Origin: Planctomycetota bacterium
GTDB lineage: Bacteria > Planctomycetota > Phycisphaerae > UBA1845 > UTPLA1
Assembly (NCBI GenBank): GCA_003576905.1
Contig: QEVG01000023.1
Span: 1 to 64,000 of the forward strand
Length of the DNA stretch: 64,000 bases
Direction of reading: 5' to 3'
Shown here: positions 18,424 to 27,502 of the stretch, piece after piece
How the letters are laid out: each line of letters opens with the position of its first letter
How positions within the stretch are numbered: position 1 is the first letter of the stretch
The notes under the pieces: generated by a model
The model's database searches: none
Seen by the model: the letters and a program-made list of their open reading frames with translations, nothing else
What the model was told of the DNA's origin: nothing
Position numbers and translations under genes: made by a program

Positions 18424-20202
18424 ATGACCAGGAAGACCAAGAGACCCGCCGCGATCGTGTTCGTCGCCGCCGCGCTGCTCGCGGCAGACTCGGCCCGCGC
18501 CCAGTCCGTCCGCGCCGAGATTTCCAGCGAACAGGCCGAAGTCGGCGAGGTGCTCGATCTCTATATCACGATCGTAAATCCCTCGCAGGCTACGGCGCCC
18601 GCGCCGCCTAAGACCCGGGACTTCGACATTCGAATCGCTTCAGTGACTCCTTCCGAAAGCACCCAGGTTCGGATCGTCAACGGCCAGATGACCCGCGAAG
18701 TGTCCTACACCTATCGTTACTCGGTCCGCCCGCTGCGAAACGGAAATCTGGTCGTTCCCCCGTTCATCTACAAGGAAAAGGGCCGCACATTCACCAGCCG
18801 ACCCATTCCCGTTTCCGTCGGCCAGGCCACCGCCGGCCCCTTTGTCCTGTGCGAAGTCGAGATCCCGCGCAATGTGGCCTACATCGGCGAGCCCGTTCCG
18901 ATGGCGCTCAAGATTTACGTGCGTCAGTTTCAGCAGGTCGGCTATGGCGTCCTGGATGCCAGCCAGATGTGGACGCTCCGCGACCGGGCGTGCCAGTGGG
19001 GCGTCTTTGCCGACGGCAACCTCTCGCCGGGCGTGCAGGAGGTTCGCCGCAAGGACGACGCCGGCGTCGAGCGCGACTTCTACGTCTTTTCCGTCGAGAC
19101 CACGATCTATCCCAACAAGTCGGGGCCCTTCGACTTCGGCGAGATTGAGTTCATTTACAAATACCCCCTCCAGCTTTCGCGATCGCTCATGGGCTACCAG
19201 ATCGAGCGCGCGCGCCGCATCGCCGCCACGCCGACCCTGCCCGAACTGACCATCGAGCCGATCCCCACCGAGGGCCGCCCGCCGGACTTCAACGGCGCGA
19301 TCGGCGTCTATTCAATCACCACGTCCGCAAAGCCCACCGAAATCCCCGTCGGCGACCCCATCACGCTCAGCCTGTCGATCCGAGGGGCGGGCTCGCTCGA
19401 ACGCCTGACACCGCCGCGGCTCGATCAGGTCGCCGCGCTGACGCGCGATTTTGAAGTCTCCTCCGACATACCCGCCGGGCGAATCGAAAACGACCGGAAG
19501 TTCTTCGCCGTCACGATCCGCCCGCTCCGCGAAGACGTAAAGCAGATCCCCGCGATTCCCATGAGCTACTTCAATCCGGCGACCGCCCGGTTTGAAACCG
19601 CCCTCAGCCGACCCATTCCGATTACCGTCACGGCCGCGGTCCGGCTCGCCCTGCCGGAGTCGCCGCAGTCCGACCTCGCCCAGGGGGCGGGCGTCCTGGC
19701 CCCGTTGGTCGAGACCACCGAGGGGCTTTTTCCGAATTACGACCGGCCCGAGGCCGTGCTGGCGAATCAGTCCGCCTCCCTCGGCACGGGCGTCTGGGTG
19801 CTGCTGCTTGTCATGCCCCTCGCCTACGTCGCGACGTGGATTGTCCAATCGCGCTCCGCGCGCCTGCGCAACAACGAGGCCCTGCGCCGCCGGAGCCAGG
19901 CGCTGGGCGCAGCGAAGAAGCTTCTCCAGTCGCCGCAGGCCGAGTCGCCCGGTACCGTCCGCGCAGCGGTCATGGGTTACATCGCCGACTGCTGCAATGT
20001 GCCCGCCGGGGGGCTTACGCGCTCCGAGGCGGTTCGGCTTGCGGCGTCGCGCGGACTGCCCCGCGACGTGACCGAGCGACTCGACCGGTTCATCGAGGAT
20101 CTCGAGTATGCCGAGTACGGCGGTTCTGCCGCTGCGCCGGCGGCCCCGGCCGGGCGGGCCCTTGGCCTCATCCAGGAAATGGAGCAAGCCGGCTTCCGAT
20201 GA
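18424..20202 (+). CDS. batD: BatD: membrane-anchored multi-domain beta protein
   Basis: A 592-residue protein. A signal peptide with cleavage near ARA-Q (about residue 28) is followed by several beta-sandwich domains typical of BatD (SEQAEVGEVLDLYITI near the N-terminus). A membrane helix lies at about 455-475 and a helical cytosolic tail ends the protein. I prefer ATG 18424; an in-frame ATG at 18400 overlaps the batC stop and adds eight residues before the signal sequence. Family knowledge places BatD in the periplasm, attached to the BatAB complex. Confidence 0.88.
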   Translation: MTRKTKRPAAIVFVAAALLAADSARAQSVRAEISSEQAEVGEVLDLYITIVNPSQATAPAPPKTRDFDIRIASVTPSESTQVRIVNGQMTREVSYTYRYSVRPLRNGNLVVPPFIYKEKGRTFTSRPIPVSVGQATAGPFVLCEVEIPRNVAYIGEPVPMALKIYVRQFQQVGYGVLDASQMWTLRDRACQWGVFADGNLSPGVQEVRRKDDAGVERDFYVFSVETTIYPNKSGPFDFGEIEFIYKYPLQLSRSLMGYQIERARRIAATPTLPELTIEPIPTEGRPPDFNGAIGVYSITTSAKPTEIPVGDPITLSLSIRGAGSLERLTPPRLDQVAALTRDFEVSSDIPAGRIENDRKFFAVTIRPLREDVKQIPAIPMSYFNPATARFETALSRPIPITVTAAVRLALPESPQSDLAQGAGVLAPLVETTEGLFPNYDRPEAVLANQSASLGTGVWVLLLVMPLAYVATWIVQSRSARLRNNEALRRRSQALGAAKKLLQSPQAESPGTVRAAVMGYIADCCNVPAGGLTRSEAVRLAASRGLPRDVTERLDRFIEDLEYAEYGGSAAAPAAPAGRALGLIQEMEQAGFR

Positions 20203-21083
20203 CGCGTATTTGCCTGCATTTGGCAAGGCCCCGACGGCGTCGCGCCTTCGCGACGGCTGCGTGGATTCTCCTGGCCGGCGCTGCGCTCGCCCGCGCGCAG
20301 GATGCCGCGGCTCCGCGGCTGCCCGTCACCGAGGCCGACCGCCGCGCCGTTCTGGCCCAGGCCCTCAAGGATTTTGAGTCCGCGGCCGCCCTCAAGAGCC
20401 ACTCCAGCGACGACGCGCGAAGGCTCTACGATGCCGCCCGGGCGGGGTTTCAGGCGCTCATCGACAGCGGCATTGTCAACGGCCGCCTCTATTACAACCT
20501 CGCCAACGCGCAGCTCCGCCTCGGCGACGTCGGCCGCGCCATCGCCAATTATCGCCGCGCCCTTCGCCTCATTCCCGGCGACGTTCAGGCACAGAAAAAC
20601 CTCGACTTCGCCCGGAAGCTCTGCGAGGTTCGCTTTCGAAAGCCAGCCTCCAGTGCCATGATGGAGACGCTCTTTTTCTGGCATTTCAGCACGTCGACCG
20701 CCGCCCGCACCCGCGCCGCACTCGCCGCCTATGTCCTCTTCTGGCTGCTGGCCCTCGCCGCGCGCATGGCGCCGCGCCGCCTTCCCGCCCTGACGTGGCT
20801 CATCGTCGCGATCGGCGCGCTGGCCCTCGTCGTCGGCGCCAGCGCGGCCTGGGACATCGCCCATTCCGACGCCCGCGCCGGCGTCCTGATCGCCGACGAC
20901 GTCACACTTCGCAAGGGCAACGGCGCGTACTATGAGCCGCAGCTTGAACAGTCTCTTCCGCGGGGCGTTGAATTCGACCTCATCGAGACCCGAACCGATG
21001 TCGACGGAAACCCGTGGCTCCACATCCGCCTGCCCGACGACAAGGAGGGCTGGTTGCCGGCGGATCAGGCCGAACTGATCTGA
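20199..21083 (+). CDS. batE: BatE: TPR and SH3-like membrane protein
   Basis: A 294-residue protein whose ATG overlaps the batD stop as ATGA. A signal peptide (about 1-27) is followed by TPR-like helices with LYYNLANAQLRLGDVGRAI. Two membrane helices (about 175-190 and 203-222) precede a C-terminal SH3-like domain (about 228-294) with VTLRKGNGAYYEPQL and ending WLPADQAELI. The TPR, helices, SH3 order is the usual BatE architecture. It closes the run of tightly packed genes that began at moxR. Confidence 0.85.
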   Translation: MTRICLHLARPRRRRAFATAAWILLAGAALARAQDAAAPRLPVTEADRRAVLAQALKDFESAAALKSHSSDDARRLYDAARAGFQALIDSGIVNGRLYYNLANAQLRLGDVGRAIANYRRALRLIPGDVQAQKNLDFARKLCEVRFRKPASSAMMETLFFWHFSTSTAARTRAALAAYVLFWLLALAARMAPRRLPALTWLIVAIGALALVVGASAAWDIAHSDARAGVLIADDVTLRKGNGAYYEPQLEQSLPRGVEFDLIETRTDVDGNPWLHIRLPDDKEGWLPADQAELI

Positions 21084-21395
21084 AGCAACCCCGCCGCGTG
21101 CGGCCGCGCGAAGCGCCTGCATCAAGGGCAGAGCGTCCCCGGCGTTTTCGACCGCTCGGCGCACCACACGGGATCAGTTGCCCTCGCGCCCCAATCACCC
21201 CCCTCCAGCGTCTCGCATAAGAACAATCGTCCGAAAAGGTTATGGGGCGACCTGCCGATTTACGGTGAATTCCCTGACGCTCAACCACGCTCGCGGTTGG
21301 ACCGATCCGTCCGGCGGAGTACCATTACAGAAAGGAGAAGGGGAGGCCGCCGGTCAGAGGCCCGGGCGGCGCCAACGCCTTCAGGAGGTCTTCAC
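21084..21395. other. Intergenic region, 312 bases
   Basis: This lies between batE and the zinc-site membrane protein. It contains no frame with a ribosome site except that of the next gene, and no hairpin with a T-run. GC falls in the middle (around 21220-21260). It may hold a promoter for the next gene, but I cannot name one. Confidence 0.45.
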
Positions 21396-21896
21396 GTGAG
21401 CGCTGCCGATCCTGTTCCGTCCGCCACGCAGCACGCCGCCGATGCCTCCCGGGGCCCGCTCTCCGGCGGCGTCGGGATCTTCGTCTTCATCGCGCTGTTC
21501 GGGGCCGCCGCGTTTCTGACCTATCGAACACTCACGACAGCCCCGATTCCGCCCGCCGAGCCGCTCAAGCTGACTTTCTACTGCGTCGAAGCCAGGAAGC
21601 CCTTCGACTACGACATCAAGGAGGGCGAGAAATGGCCGATCGTCTCGCCCTACACCGGAAAGGCCACCGGATACCCGGCCGAAAAGTGCTATTGGACCAA
21701 GGACGGCAAGAGGACTGAAGAGCCGACCTACGTCGTCCTCAATGAAACCCTGGGAAAAAGCGGCGACACGATCTGCCCCGTCTGCGGGCGGCTTGTAATC
21801 GGGCACAATCCCATGCCCGATGAGTCCGTGCCCCTGGCCGGTTCGACCACTCAGCCGGCCGCGCCGCCGACCACGCAGTCTGCCGGCGCGGATTGA
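21396..21896 (+). CDS. Membrane-anchored protein with CPVCG metal site, unknown
   Basis: A 166-residue protein starting at GTG 21396, chosen because a perfect AGGAGG lies 8 bases upstream. After about 25 polar residues comes one membrane helix (about 28-45) and then a small external or cytosolic domain with CVEARKPF and CPVCGRLVIGH, four Cys/His residues that could bind zinc. The tail is rich in Thr, Pro and Ala. I do not recognise a named family. It follows the Bat cluster after 312 bases and may be a separate transcription unit. Confidence 0.65.
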   Translation: MSAADPVPSATQHAADASRGPLSGGVGIFVFIALFGAAAFLTYRTLTTAPIPPAEPLKLTFYCVEARKPFDYDIKEGEKWPIVSPYTGKATGYPAEKCYWTKDGKRTEEPTYVVLNETLGKSGDTICPVCGRLVIGHNPMPDESVPLAGSTTQPAAPPTTQSAGAD

Positions 21897-21978
21897 GCGC
21901 GTTCCGGGCGGCATTGCCTGCGCATGCCGCCCTGCATGTCCTGTTCCTGATCGGGGGGAAGAACGAGAGGTAAGGACC

Positions 21979-22131
21979 ATGTTCGACCCCTTTGCAAGTC
22001 TCAGAAGCTGGATCGGCATCATGCTCGATGTGGTCGACACGCTTGTCGCCGCGTTTCTCACGCCGGTCTTCGGCCTTCTCGGCATTCCGATCCCCAGCGT
22101 GACCGACCTGATTCTGTCCGGACTCGCCTGA
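21979..22131 (+). CDS. Small hydrophobic peptide (50 residues), hypothetical
   Basis: The ATG at 21979 is preceded by a purine-rich stretch (GAGAGGTAAGGA) at suitable distance. The 50-residue product has one long apolar helix (about residues 10-40) with few charges and ends VTDLILSGLA. It lies 82 bases after the CPVCG protein in the same direction. No family is recognised; it could be a small membrane protein or a chance frame, since no independent support exists. Confidence 0.45.
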   Translation: MFDPFASLRSWIGIMLDVVDTLVAAFLTPVFGLLGIPIPSVTDLILSGLA

Positions 22132-22296
22132 CGATGGCGGCCCGATGCGCGCCGGCCCTGCTCGTTCATGCTCCCGTCCATCGCGGCGCCGGTGGATCAT
22201 TCTGTATAATGAAGCCCGCACCGCCGACTCCGGCACATGTACCCGCGCTCGCGCCCGACTGACCGGCCCGCGGAGCGCGGGCAGAAGGAACGCGCC

Positions 22297-23679
22297 ATGC
22301 CGACGATTCGTCGTATCACGCTCCTGGGCGTCGTCGCCGTCTTCGTCTCGCCGGCCATCGCCGGACCCGGCCCGGACATAGCCGTCTGCGACATCCAGAG
22401 CCTGACCCAGTACGGCCGCGTCGGTGAAACCGGCGCCGGCGTCGTCGGCCTGGCCTTCGGCACGACCCACTACAACGCCGGGGATGCGGGCGTCGAATTC
22501 GCGAGCCTCCCCGGCACCCAACACCCCGTCATGACGCAGAACCTTTATCGCCGCGCCGTCGTCGAGGGGCACACCCGGTTTGAGCAGATCGGCCAGTCAT
22601 GGGTCTTCAACAGCTATTGTCCTCTCCAGCAGAGCGCCTGTGCCGCATGCCAGCCGGACGGCATTTGCGGACCCACGCTGGGCGCCGGATGTTCGACGCC
22701 TCACTCGGCCGCCAATCATGCCGGGCAGGCCAATCTCTCGGCGCGCGGCTTCGTGAACCCGTTCACCGGCTCATTTCCCGCGAACCTCAACAGCCACGCC
22801 CACGCGCACGACGCGGTGTCGCATCGCATCCAGGTCCGCGATGCCGACCTGATGATGCCGGCCGCCGATTATTACATGGAGTCCATCGTCGTCGCGCCCG
22901 ATGACGCCGCCGCCGGGAATCATCTGAACAACGTCGCATACCGGCCCGTCGGCGTGTCGGGCCCCAACGCGTCCGGCGTTTTCTCCTTCCCCGGCCTCGG
23001 CGGCACGATTCAGGACACGCCCGCCCTCGCCGCATGGGACGGCGCGACGCGGATCGCGCTCGACCCCTCGCCGGGCGTCGACGGCCGCTTGATCATCGCA
23101 TACGAAGTCACGCCGATCGGAGGAGGCCTCCACCACTACGAGTACGCCATCTTCAACCAGAACAACGACGCCGCGGTCGGCGCGCTGACGATTCCCGTTG
23201 ATCCGTGCGCCGCAGTTACGAACACCGACTTTCACGCGGTCGCCAATCACCCGCCCGTGCCCGACGCGCCGAGCTACTCGAATGAGCCGTGGGCGGTCGA
23301 TGTCAGTGCCAGCGCGATCACCTGGGCCACGCAGACCTTCGCCGAAAACCAGAACGCCAATGCGATTCGCTGGGGCACGATGTACAACTTCCGCTTCGAC
23401 GCCGCCGGACCGCCGACGCTCGTCACGGCCACGATCGGCATGTTCAAGACCGGGGCACTGGCCGATGTCGCCATCATGGCCCCGGGCCGTCCCGCCGGGC
23501 TGGCGGCGGATATCAATGCCGATTGCAACTTCGACGCCGCGGACACGGCGATACTTGTGGACGTGCTTATCGGCATCGACACCGACCCCGGCCACGTGGA
23601 CCGCGCGGACCTCGATGCCAACGGCCTTAACGACGCCCGCGATATCCCCGTTTTCGTGGCCGAATGGCTAGCGGATTGA
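22297..23679 (+). CDS. Secreted protein with dockerin-like C-terminus
   Basis: A 460-residue exported protein starting at ATG 22297 (AGAAGGAA upstream), with a signal peptide ending near residue 22. The long middle part contains several cysteines (CPLQQSACAACQPDGIC) and many short beta segments, and I cannot assign it to a family. The last 60 residues look like a dockerin type I repeat pair: DINADCNFDAADTAIL and DLDANGLNDARDI, each a calcium loop followed by a helix. Such ends are common on planctomycete secreted proteins, where their partner is unknown. A TATAAT-like -10 box lies at 22205-22210 without a clear -35. Confidence 0.75.
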   Translation: MPTIRRITLLGVVAVFVSPAIAGPGPDIAVCDIQSLTQYGRVGETGAGVVGLAFGTTHYNAGDAGVEFASLPGTQHPVMTQNLYRRAVVEGHTRFEQIGQSWVFNSYCPLQQSACAACQPDGICGPTLGAGCSTPHSAANHAGQANLSARGFVNPFTGSFPANLNSHAHAHDAVSHRIQVRDADLMMPAADYYMESIVVAPDDAAAGNHLNNVAYRPVGVSGPNASGVFSFPGLGGTIQDTPALAAWDGATRIALDPSPGVDGRLIIAYEVTPIGGGLHHYEYAIFNQNNDAAVGALTIPVDPCAAVTNTDFHAVANHPPVPDAPSYSNEPWAVDVSASAITWATQTFAENQNANAIRWGTMYNFRFDAAGPPTLVTATIGMFKTGALADVAIMAPGRPAGLAADINADCNFDAADTAILVDVLIGIDTDPGHVDRADLDANGLNDARDIPVFVAEWLAD

Positions 23680-23734
23680 AAAGCCTCCGGCGGTCTTCGC
23701 AATCCACCGGCACCGCACCTATCATCCCCCTCCC

Positions 23735-24691
23735 ATGGCGAACGCCCCTGAAAATCCCGAGGGCTTCCCCGGCGCGATCCGACTCTTTCGCGCCGCCGGG
23801 ATCAATGTATACCTCCACTGGTCCTGGGCCGTCGTCGCCCTGATCATGATCCAGGGCCGCGCGGACGCGTACTCCGCACCCATCTGGGGCGCGGCGGAGT
23901 ACGTCACCCTTTTCGCCATCGTCCTCATGCACGAGTTCGGCCACGCCCTGGCCTGCCGGAGCGTCGGCGGTCGGGCCGATCGTATCCTGCTCTGGCCTCT
24001 CGGCGGCATCGCCTACGTCAATCCGCCGCGCCGCCCCGGCGCGGTCCTGTGGAGCATCGCCGCCGGGCCGCTCGTAAACGTCGTCCTCGTTCCGGTCACG
24101 CTCGGCGTGCTGATCGCCCTGAACACGTTTGCGCCCAGCGCCCCGGACGACCTGGTCCACTACGTCGATACCGTCGCGATCATCAACATCGGCCTGCTCG
24201 TCTTCAACCTGCTGCCGATCTACCCGCTCGACGGCGGACAGATTGTCCAGTCCATCCTCTGGTCCTTTCTCGGCCTGCCGCGCAGCCTGACCATCGCCGC
24301 GACGATTGGCATGATCGGCGCAGCCGGCGTCATCATCATGGCACTTATGGCCCGCAACGTCTGGCTTATCGTTATCGCCGTCTTCGGAATCAGCCAGTCG
24401 TGGTCCGGGCTCCTCCGCGCCGCCCAGCTTCGCAAGGCACTGAAAGTCCCCCGGCATGCACACCTGAGCTGCCCCGCGTGCCACGAGGCCCCGCCCTCCG
24501 GGCCGCTGTGGCCCTGCCGCTGTCCGAGCCGACGCTTTGACGCCTTCGCCTACGGCGGCGTCTGCCCCTTCTGCGGTGTCACTTATCCGCGCGTGTTCTG
24601 CCCATTCTGCGGAGAAGTCGCGCCCCCGGCGGCGTGGTTTCCGCCGGCGGCGGCCGCCCCGCCGCCGCCCGAGCCGGTGCGGCACGCCTAG
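23735..24691 (+). CDS. Site-2 protease-like M50 peptidase with zinc-ribbon tail
   Basis: A 318-residue intramembrane metalloprotease-like protein. The zinc motif HEFGH is at residues 66-70 in a membrane helix and LDGG at 165-168 supplies the third ligand, so the active site looks intact. About six hydrophobic segments are seen. The C-terminal 75 residues are unusual: Cys pairs at 246/249, 261/263, 277/280 and 289/292 form what look like two zinc ribbons, followed by a Pro/Ala-rich end. Family members cut membrane proteins such as anti-sigma factors; the substrate here is unknown. Confidence 0.88.
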   Translation: MANAPENPEGFPGAIRLFRAAGINVYLHWSWAVVALIMIQGRADAYSAPIWGAAEYVTLFAIVLMHEFGHALACRSVGGRADRILLWPLGGIAYVNPPRRPGAVLWSIAAGPLVNVVLVPVTLGVLIALNTFAPSAPDDLVHYVDTVAIINIGLLVFNLLPIYPLDGGQIVQSILWSFLGLPRSLTIAATIGMIGAAGVIIMALMARNVWLIVIAVFGISQSWSGLLRAAQLRKALKVPRHAHLSCPACHEAPPSGPLWPCRCPSRRFDAFAYGGVCPFCGVTYPRVFCPFCGEVAPPAAWFPPAAAAPPPPEPVRHA

Positions 24692-24747
24692 CCGCGTACC
24701 AACCGCTTACTCTCGCTTAAGAATAGTGGGATCTCGCCGGAAATGCC

Positions 24748-25797
24748 TCAGTATCGGCACTGGTCCGTCGATTCGTATGACTGCGAGATATTCGCCAGCC
24801 AGGTCAGCCAGAAATCCAGCGGCTGAAGAGCGAACGGGTCCGCCGCCGGAGCGGCCGGATCGCGGATCGGCGTCTTCAGACCTGCCTCGACCGCCCCCAC
24901 CGCCGCATCTCCGATCAGTCGATGCCCCACGCGCGACGGATGCACCGAATCCCAGAACAGGTGGCCGTCCGGCTCCGGCACCACCGTCCCGCCGTCTCCC
25001 GCGAGATAGCCCAACAGGCTGCCCGTCCACGCGGGATCGGTGACATTCGCGACGCCCGCCGGCGGGTGGGCGATGCCCTCCTCGAGTAACCCGGCAACAT
25101 CCAGTCGATAGATCGCGATCCCTTCAAGGACCGACAATTCGTCCAGCGTGGCAGCCAGCGCCGTGTTGAACGCCAGGGTCAGCCCCGTCGCCTGGGCCTC
25201 GCGCGGCGTTCCGCGATACCTCGGCACGCGCCCGATGTCCGGCAGGTTGGGCACGAGAAACTGCCTGCCGCCGCGAACGTACAAGTCGCGAACTGCCAGG
25301 CCGATATTCGCGGCCGAGTCCTCCATCGTCACCATGCACTCACCCGTGATCGATTCAAAAATGTCGATGGCCCCGGCCCAGATCACGAAGAGCTCCGTTC
25401 CGTTTGGCGTCCCCTTGTACAGCCGAATCTGCTCCCGAATGTTCGGCGCCAGTGGGAAGCCCGCATAGTTCGTCAGTCCCAGCCCCGTCGCCGCCGCGCC
25501 CAGCGCGAAATTCGTGCCCCCCCGATAGCTGGGGCGCGCGTCCAGTCCGAAGTGGCGAGCTAGATGCTCGATCCACGCCTCCCCGTTGGTGAAGCGACCC
25601 GCGTAATAGGGATCGGACGGAATGAACTGCGATACGTCCTTGAGATTCCCGGTGTCTGTCAGGCTGTCACCGAAGACCACGAGCTTTGAGAACGGTCCCG
25701 TCGGCACAGGGGGGTCGGTTCCGCACCCGGCCAGACTCCCAGGCAATGCCGCCCCTGCCAGGCAAGTTACCGCGACCCATACCGTCCTCGCGTTCAT
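24748..25797 (-). CDS. GDSL/SGNH-type esterase lipoprotein
   Basis: A 349-residue exported protein with lipobox LAGC (Cys25). Block I GDSLTDTGN carries the nucleophile Ser45, block II is the Gly in YRGGTNFALGAA, and block V DSVHPS supplies Asp283 and His286. Block III, normally GxND, reads GAID (142-145), so the oxyanion-hole Asn is replaced by Ile144. The fold is the plant-type GDSL lipase/autotransporter-esterase branch. Activity on acyl or acetyl esters is likely but may be weakened by the missing Asn. It converges on the M50 gene. Confidence 0.85.
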   Translation of the reverse strand: MNARTVWVAVTCLAGAALPGSLAGCGTDPPVPTGPFSKLVVFGDSLTDTGNLKDVSQFIPSDPYYAGRFTNGEAWIEHLARHFGLDARPSYRGGTNFALGAAATGLGLTNYAGFPLAPNIREQIRLYKGTPNGTELFVIWAGAIDIFESITGECMVTMEDSAANIGLAVRDLYVRGGRQFLVPNLPDIGRVPRYRGTPREAQATGLTLAFNTALAATLDELSVLEGIAIYRLDVAGLLEEGIAHPPAGVANVTDPAWTGSLLGYLAGDGGTVVPEPDGHLFWDSVHPSRVGHRLIGDAAVGAVEAGLKTPIRDPAAPAADPFALQPLDFWLTWLANISQSYESTDQCRY

Positions 25798-26103
25798 TCA
25801 CACACCCCACTGCGTCTGCCCCCTCCAGGCCGGACCTCCCATCAAGAATACCCTGAAATCGTCGCAATAGCCCGCAACCGAGCGCGTTATGCCTGCGGGG
25901 AGAGCGTGCGCGCGAACGCCGAAATCGGCTTGCCCCACGCGGGAATGCCCCTGTTTCGGCGGGGGCGAGCGCCCCTCGGCGGCTGGCCCAGCCGGTGCGA
26001 CGCGTGACCCGAAAGGCGGTACAATTGTCACCGTTAATCTATGGGGTGTTCATGCCCCTTTGGTGACTCAGCACATTCACACGACATGTACCCGAGATGC
26101 AGA
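25798..26103. other. Intergenic region, 306 bases, divergent
   Basis: This lies between the divergent GDSL lipoprotein and prepilin-like genes. A TACAAT -10-like box occurs near 26020-26030, ahead of the prepilin gene, without a clear -35 match. No repeat, RNA gene or small coding frame is supported. Confidence 0.4.
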
Positions 26104-26733
26104 ATGTTGACCGCGGACAACGCTCCGACTCACTCCGTGCCGCCGCGTTCGGCGCCCTCGCGCCGCGCCTTTACCCTTATCGAGCTGCTTCTGACGATCG
26201 CCATCATCGCCGTGCTGATCGGCATTCTCTTCCCGGTCTTGTCCGCCGCCCGGTCGCGCGGGGAGCGCACCGCGTGCAGCAGCAATCTTCATCAGGTCGG
26301 CATGGCGATGCGTTCCTACCTCGATGCCAACGCCGACATCTATCCGTTCGCGTCGTTCATGCCGTCGGTTGACGCATTTCCCGTTCCGTCCGGCGAGACC
26401 ATCTTCATCGCCGACGTCCTTCGCGATCATGCCTCAGGCGATCCCAAGGCGTTCGCCTGTCCGAAGGACACCGGGCAGATCGCCCGCACGGCTCCAAACG
26501 TAGGCAAGGCGTACTATGAGACCGAGAAGACCAGCTACGAGTATCGAAGCCATCTGCTCGGGGGGCAGACGATGGAAACCGCGCTTAAGCGCATCCAGGA
26601 ATTCACCGGCGAGCGCCGATCCGAGAACACGATCTGGATTTTCCGCGACTACGACAACTTCCACGGCACGGGCGGAAGCGACGGCGCCCGCCGATATGTC
26701 TACAGCGACGGCCATGTGACCGACTATGAGTAA
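26104..26733 (+). CDS. Prepilin-type protein with H-X-DG C-terminal motif
   Basis: A 209-residue protein with a type IV/type II prepilin leader: a basic segment then RRAFTLIELLLTIAIIAVL, where processing would leave Phe as residue 1 of the mature protein. The following segment CSSNLHQVGMAMRSYLDAN is typical of planctomycete pseudopilins. The C-terminus has His before SDGHV (residues near 185-203), related to the prepilin-associated H-X9-DG domain. I use ATG 26104; in-frame ATGs at 26086 and 26041 only lengthen the leader. Role: a surface or pseudopilus component, or a protein handled by that export route. Confidence 0.8.
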   Translation: MLTADNAPTHSVPPRSAPSRRAFTLIELLLTIAIIAVLIGILFPVLSAARSRGERTACSSNLHQVGMAMRSYLDANADIYPFASFMPSVDAFPVPSGETIFIADVLRDHASGDPKAFACPKDTGQIARTAPNVGKAYYETEKTSYEYRSHLLGGQTMETALKRIQEFTGERRSENTIWIFRDYDNFHGTGGSDGARRYVYSDGHVTDYE

Positions 26734-26804
26734 GCGGACCGATCCGCCGCGCCGCGCATGCGTGGGAAAACGTCCCGCGCGAGAATGAATCGGAGCACGA
26801 CACC

Positions 26805-27470
26805 ATGAAAGACTCGAACAGCAAGAAATTCGTGACCATCGCCCTGCTGGCGGCTGTCGCCCTGGCGGGCGGCGGCTGGGCGCTGAAATCGTACCTCGCC
26901 GCTCCGCAGGAAGAGCCGGTCGCACTGGCCGTTCCAGAGAATGCGTCCATGCAGGATCGCATGAAGGCGATGGACGAGTTCCGCGACAAGATGCGCCGCG
27001 AGGATATGACGGAGGAGGAGCGCCGAAAACTGGGCGAATCCATGCGGCGCTTCATGGAAGGCGAGATCCAGAAGCGGGTCGATGAGTATTTCAACGCCGA
27101 CCCCGAAGCGCGCGAGGCCATTCTCGACCGGCACATCGACGAGATGGAAGAATGGCGCAAGGCCATGGAAGAGCGCCGCCAGAAGGAAGAGGAGGAGCGG
27201 GCCAAGGCCGACGAGGGCAAGAGCGAAGAGGAAAAAGAAGCGGAGCACGAAAAGGAACGCGAGCGCTGGCGCGACCGGATGCGCTCGCGCAGCCGCGAAG
27301 AGCGCAAGGCCGACTCCGAGACGCGCAACCCGAACGAAATGGCCCAGCGTATGGCCTACATGTCCGCGATGCGAAAGCAGATGGAAAAGCGCGGCATCCA
27401 GCCCCCGCAGTGGGGCCCCGGCGGCCGCGGACCGGGCGGCAGAGGCCCCGGCGGCGGACCGAGAGGGTAA
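26805..27470 (+). CDS. Membrane-anchored charged coiled-coil protein
   Basis: A 221-residue protein. Residues about 8-28 form one membrane helix or uncleaved signal anchor. Residues 45-200 are almost entirely charged helix with Glu/Arg/Lys/Met runs such as EEERRKLGESMRRF, predicting a long coiled coil. The last 25 residues are Gly/Pro/Arg repeats (GPGGRGPGGRGPGG). It starts 71 bases after the prepilin gene, so the two may form an operon. No family is recognised; a structural or spacer role is only a guess. Confidence 0.7.
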   Translation: MKDSNSKKFVTIALLAAVALAGGGWALKSYLAAPQEEPVALAVPENASMQDRMKAMDEFRDKMRREDMTEEERRKLGESMRRFMEGEIQKRVDEYFNADPEAREAILDRHIDEMEEWRKAMEERRQKEEEERAKADEGKSEEEKEAEHEKERERWRDRMRSRSREERKADSETRNPNEMAQRMAYMSAMRKQMEKRGIQPPQWGPGGRGPGGRGPGGGPRG

Positions 27471-27502
27471 GCTCGCTCGCGAAAACCAATCGCGGTTAAA
27501 CG

